DNA of 64,000 bases. Origin: Eulemur rufifrons (taxonomy: Eukaryota > Chordata > Mammalia > Primates > Lemuridae). Positions 61,378 through 64,000 of this stretch are shown here, piece after piece (the first letter of the stretch is position 1; the number at the start of each line of letters is the position of its first letter). The stretch is from the NCBI RefSeq assembly GCF_041146395.1, contig NC_090999.1:70189001-70253000 (forward strand). Direction: 5' to 3'. A program made the translations under genes and the position numbers. Under the pieces are notes generated by a model, which saw only the letters and a program-made list of their open reading frames with translations, had not been told where the DNA came from and searched no databases.

Positions 61378-61570
61378 TTTTTTATTCTTTTTTCAGTATA
61401 TTGTGGGGGTACAAAAGTTTAGGTTATGTATATTGCCCTTGCCTCCCTCCACACTCTAGTCAGAGGTTCAAAGGTGTCCATTCCCCCGACAGTGCGCATC
61501 GCATTCATTATGGATGTATACACCCATCCCCTCCCCCACCCACATCTGCCCAATTATGAATTGATCTTCT
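61378..61570 (-). mobile_element. L1 3' UTR fragment, antisense
   Basis: T-rich start, then CAGTATATTGTGGGGGTAC, AAAAGTTTAGGTTATGTATATTGCCC, GTGTCCATTCCCCCGACAGTGCGC and TATACACCCATCCCCTCCCCC. It is close in text to the 5.5 kb copy. It is short and 5'-truncated. No TSD was identified. Confidence 0.88.
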
Positions 61571-62720
<1,150 letters not shown>

Positions 62721-64000
62721 AACTGTTTTGAAAGCACATCTATAAATCAGATGTGCCCATTGTATGCCAAAGTGTAACCATAATGCATCCCTTGAATTCA
62801 CTTCCCTGTGGTTCATGCTGTGATCTGCTGAAATATTTTTTAGTATTTCCAGATGAAGGGTGACCTTAGTGTTTCTGGACAAGCTTTTGCTTTTCTCTTT
62901 TTCTCAACTTCTCTTACGCTTCTCCTTACTACACACCCTACCATTTTGCCTCAAACTGATTTCATTTAGTCTTTCTTCCAATCTCCTGATTCTGTACTGA
63001 AAAGCCTCAAAACCACTCTGAAAGACACATTTGCCTTGGAGTATAGGTAGAAGTTGAGCAGGCAACTCTTGGTTTTTCTAGCAGCAGGGTTATTGAAAAA
63101 GACTTAAAACACTTACATAAAAGTATGTTTAATATGGCATTTATTCACATGCACATGATATTAATACAAGCATGGATCAGACCACAATGCAAATCATAAA
63201 TATTTTCTAATATCACTAAATATTTGTGACTAAAAGGTAAATTGTTTTTCTTTCAATGTATGCCACATGATGAAAAATTCATAAATAGTTATAAGTTTGC
63301 TAGAAAGAATTAATCAGACCTTTTTGCAATAATATAGAAATACATGTCTATATTAAATGTGTAAATGAAATATATACTTATCACAAATATGCAAACCACA
63401 TAGTCAATGATCAGAAACAAATATCTTTATATTTTTTCATTTTCTCAGATTTAATCTTTCTTGAGAAACAGATGATACAATTAATATGTGTTATGTACCT
63501 ATTATTCTTAAAAATGCTAATTTCAAATAGGAAAATATTGTGAACATTATGTTCATGTGAATACACGTAGATAAAATTCATTTACTAATGAATTTTTATA
63601 CTATTTCATTATGTGGTGTGCTGCTTGTCTAGCTCTTGGTTTTGTTGTTGTTCTGTGTTCTCCTCTGTACATAGGGAGGATAGAAGCTAACAAATTATTA
63701 TCTGAGCTCACTTGCAAATTGGCTGCAAGTTAGAGTCTCCCAGTGAGAGCCACTGGCAAGTATCGTACACAGAGGAGAAAGGGATCAACCGTTTCTTTTT
63801 TGTCTCTGGAAACAGCTGTATAAATGGCAAAGTGTGGACTCTGAGGTTCCTGTTGAGGCAGCATGGTTCCAACAGCCGCAGTGACAGCTGTGCTCCAGCA
63901 TCTTAGCAGCACACTCTCTGGGTTTCTCTTTACAGCAGCAGCAGGTGGCTGTGGCTTACTGTGAGTTGCTGCCTTAATGGCAAGAAGTGGCCATGCATCT
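62721..64000. other. 1.3 kb without assignable feature
   Basis: AT-rich to 63600, then more GC-balanced. At 63920-63960 a pyrimidine-rich run ends in ACAG before CAGCAGCAGG, which looks like a splice acceptor, but no frame or donor supports an exon. No gene is called. Confidence 0.45.

Noticed and set aside
61239..61559. 106-codon plus-strand frame
   Set aside because: Its second half is antisense L1 3' UTR, and the proline/serine-rich end comes from the C-rich strand of that UTR.
63915..63965. Splice-acceptor-like pyrimidine tract and CAG before CAGCAGCAGG
   Set aside because: No downstream frame, donor or partner exon is visible near the window end. Such tracts are frequent by chance.

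Overview
This is vertebrate, not microbial, DNA: AT-rich, non-coding and dominated by interspersed repeats. The Alu copies (17.3, 25.0, 27.0, 32.5, 60.6 and 61.9 kb) point to a strepsirrhine primate, most likely a Malagasy lemur. Most carry the extra AT-rich block between the two Alu arms (ending ATATATAGAAAAAATTAGCC) that human Alus lack, and the younger L1s have a G-rich 3' UTR unlike the human one. Species cannot be settled without a search.

I see no functional protein-coding gene, tRNA, CRISPR array or operon. The best coding-like sequences are a processed H3.3 (H3-3A) retrocopy at 15.0-16.1 kb, whose 136-codon frame is still open but carries 14 substitutions, and a 5'-truncated L1 at 34.5-38.2 kb, whose ORF2 is open for 823 codons and is then broken by one stop and one 4-base frameshift. 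All other reading frames I assessed fall in dead L1 or are short chance frames.

Layout. 1-3.2 kb: two antisense L1s. 3.2-4.2 kb: Tigger1 3' end, then a sense L1 3' end. 5.5 kb: a 195-bp L1 with a 16-bp target-site duplication (TSD). 5.8-8.7 kb: old or unassigned AT-rich DNA. 8.7-10.55 kb: antisense L1. 10.6-14.1 kb: unassigned. 14.1-16.1 kb: L1 3' end and the H3.3 retrocopy. 16.3-18.5 kb: antisense L1 holding a solo LTR and an Alu. 18.5-27.6 kb: two MLT1 LTRs, an L1 with TSD, two Alus, an L1M 3' UTR, and two hAT elements, one split by an Alu. 27.6-31.6 kb: mostly unassigned. 31.6-39.2 kb: a three-level nest (old L1M, older sense L1 fragment, younger L1). 39.7 kb: paired palindromes. 39.8-54.5 kb: sparse old L1M, MLT1, hAT, Tigger and L2 relics in long unassigned DNA. 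54.5-58.8 kb: MLT1, then an antisense L1 with ORF1 and a GC-richer 5' UTR-like region, interrupted by a second solo LTR. 59.7-62.7 kb: L1 pieces with two Alus. 62.7-64 kb: unassigned.

The elements do not work together as a pathway. The layout is an insertion history, readable from TSDs and nesting. I found no convincing new biological system. The strongest leads are the young-L1 3' UTR module duplication, the two solo LTRs, the nesting, the palindromes and the open H3.3 frame.
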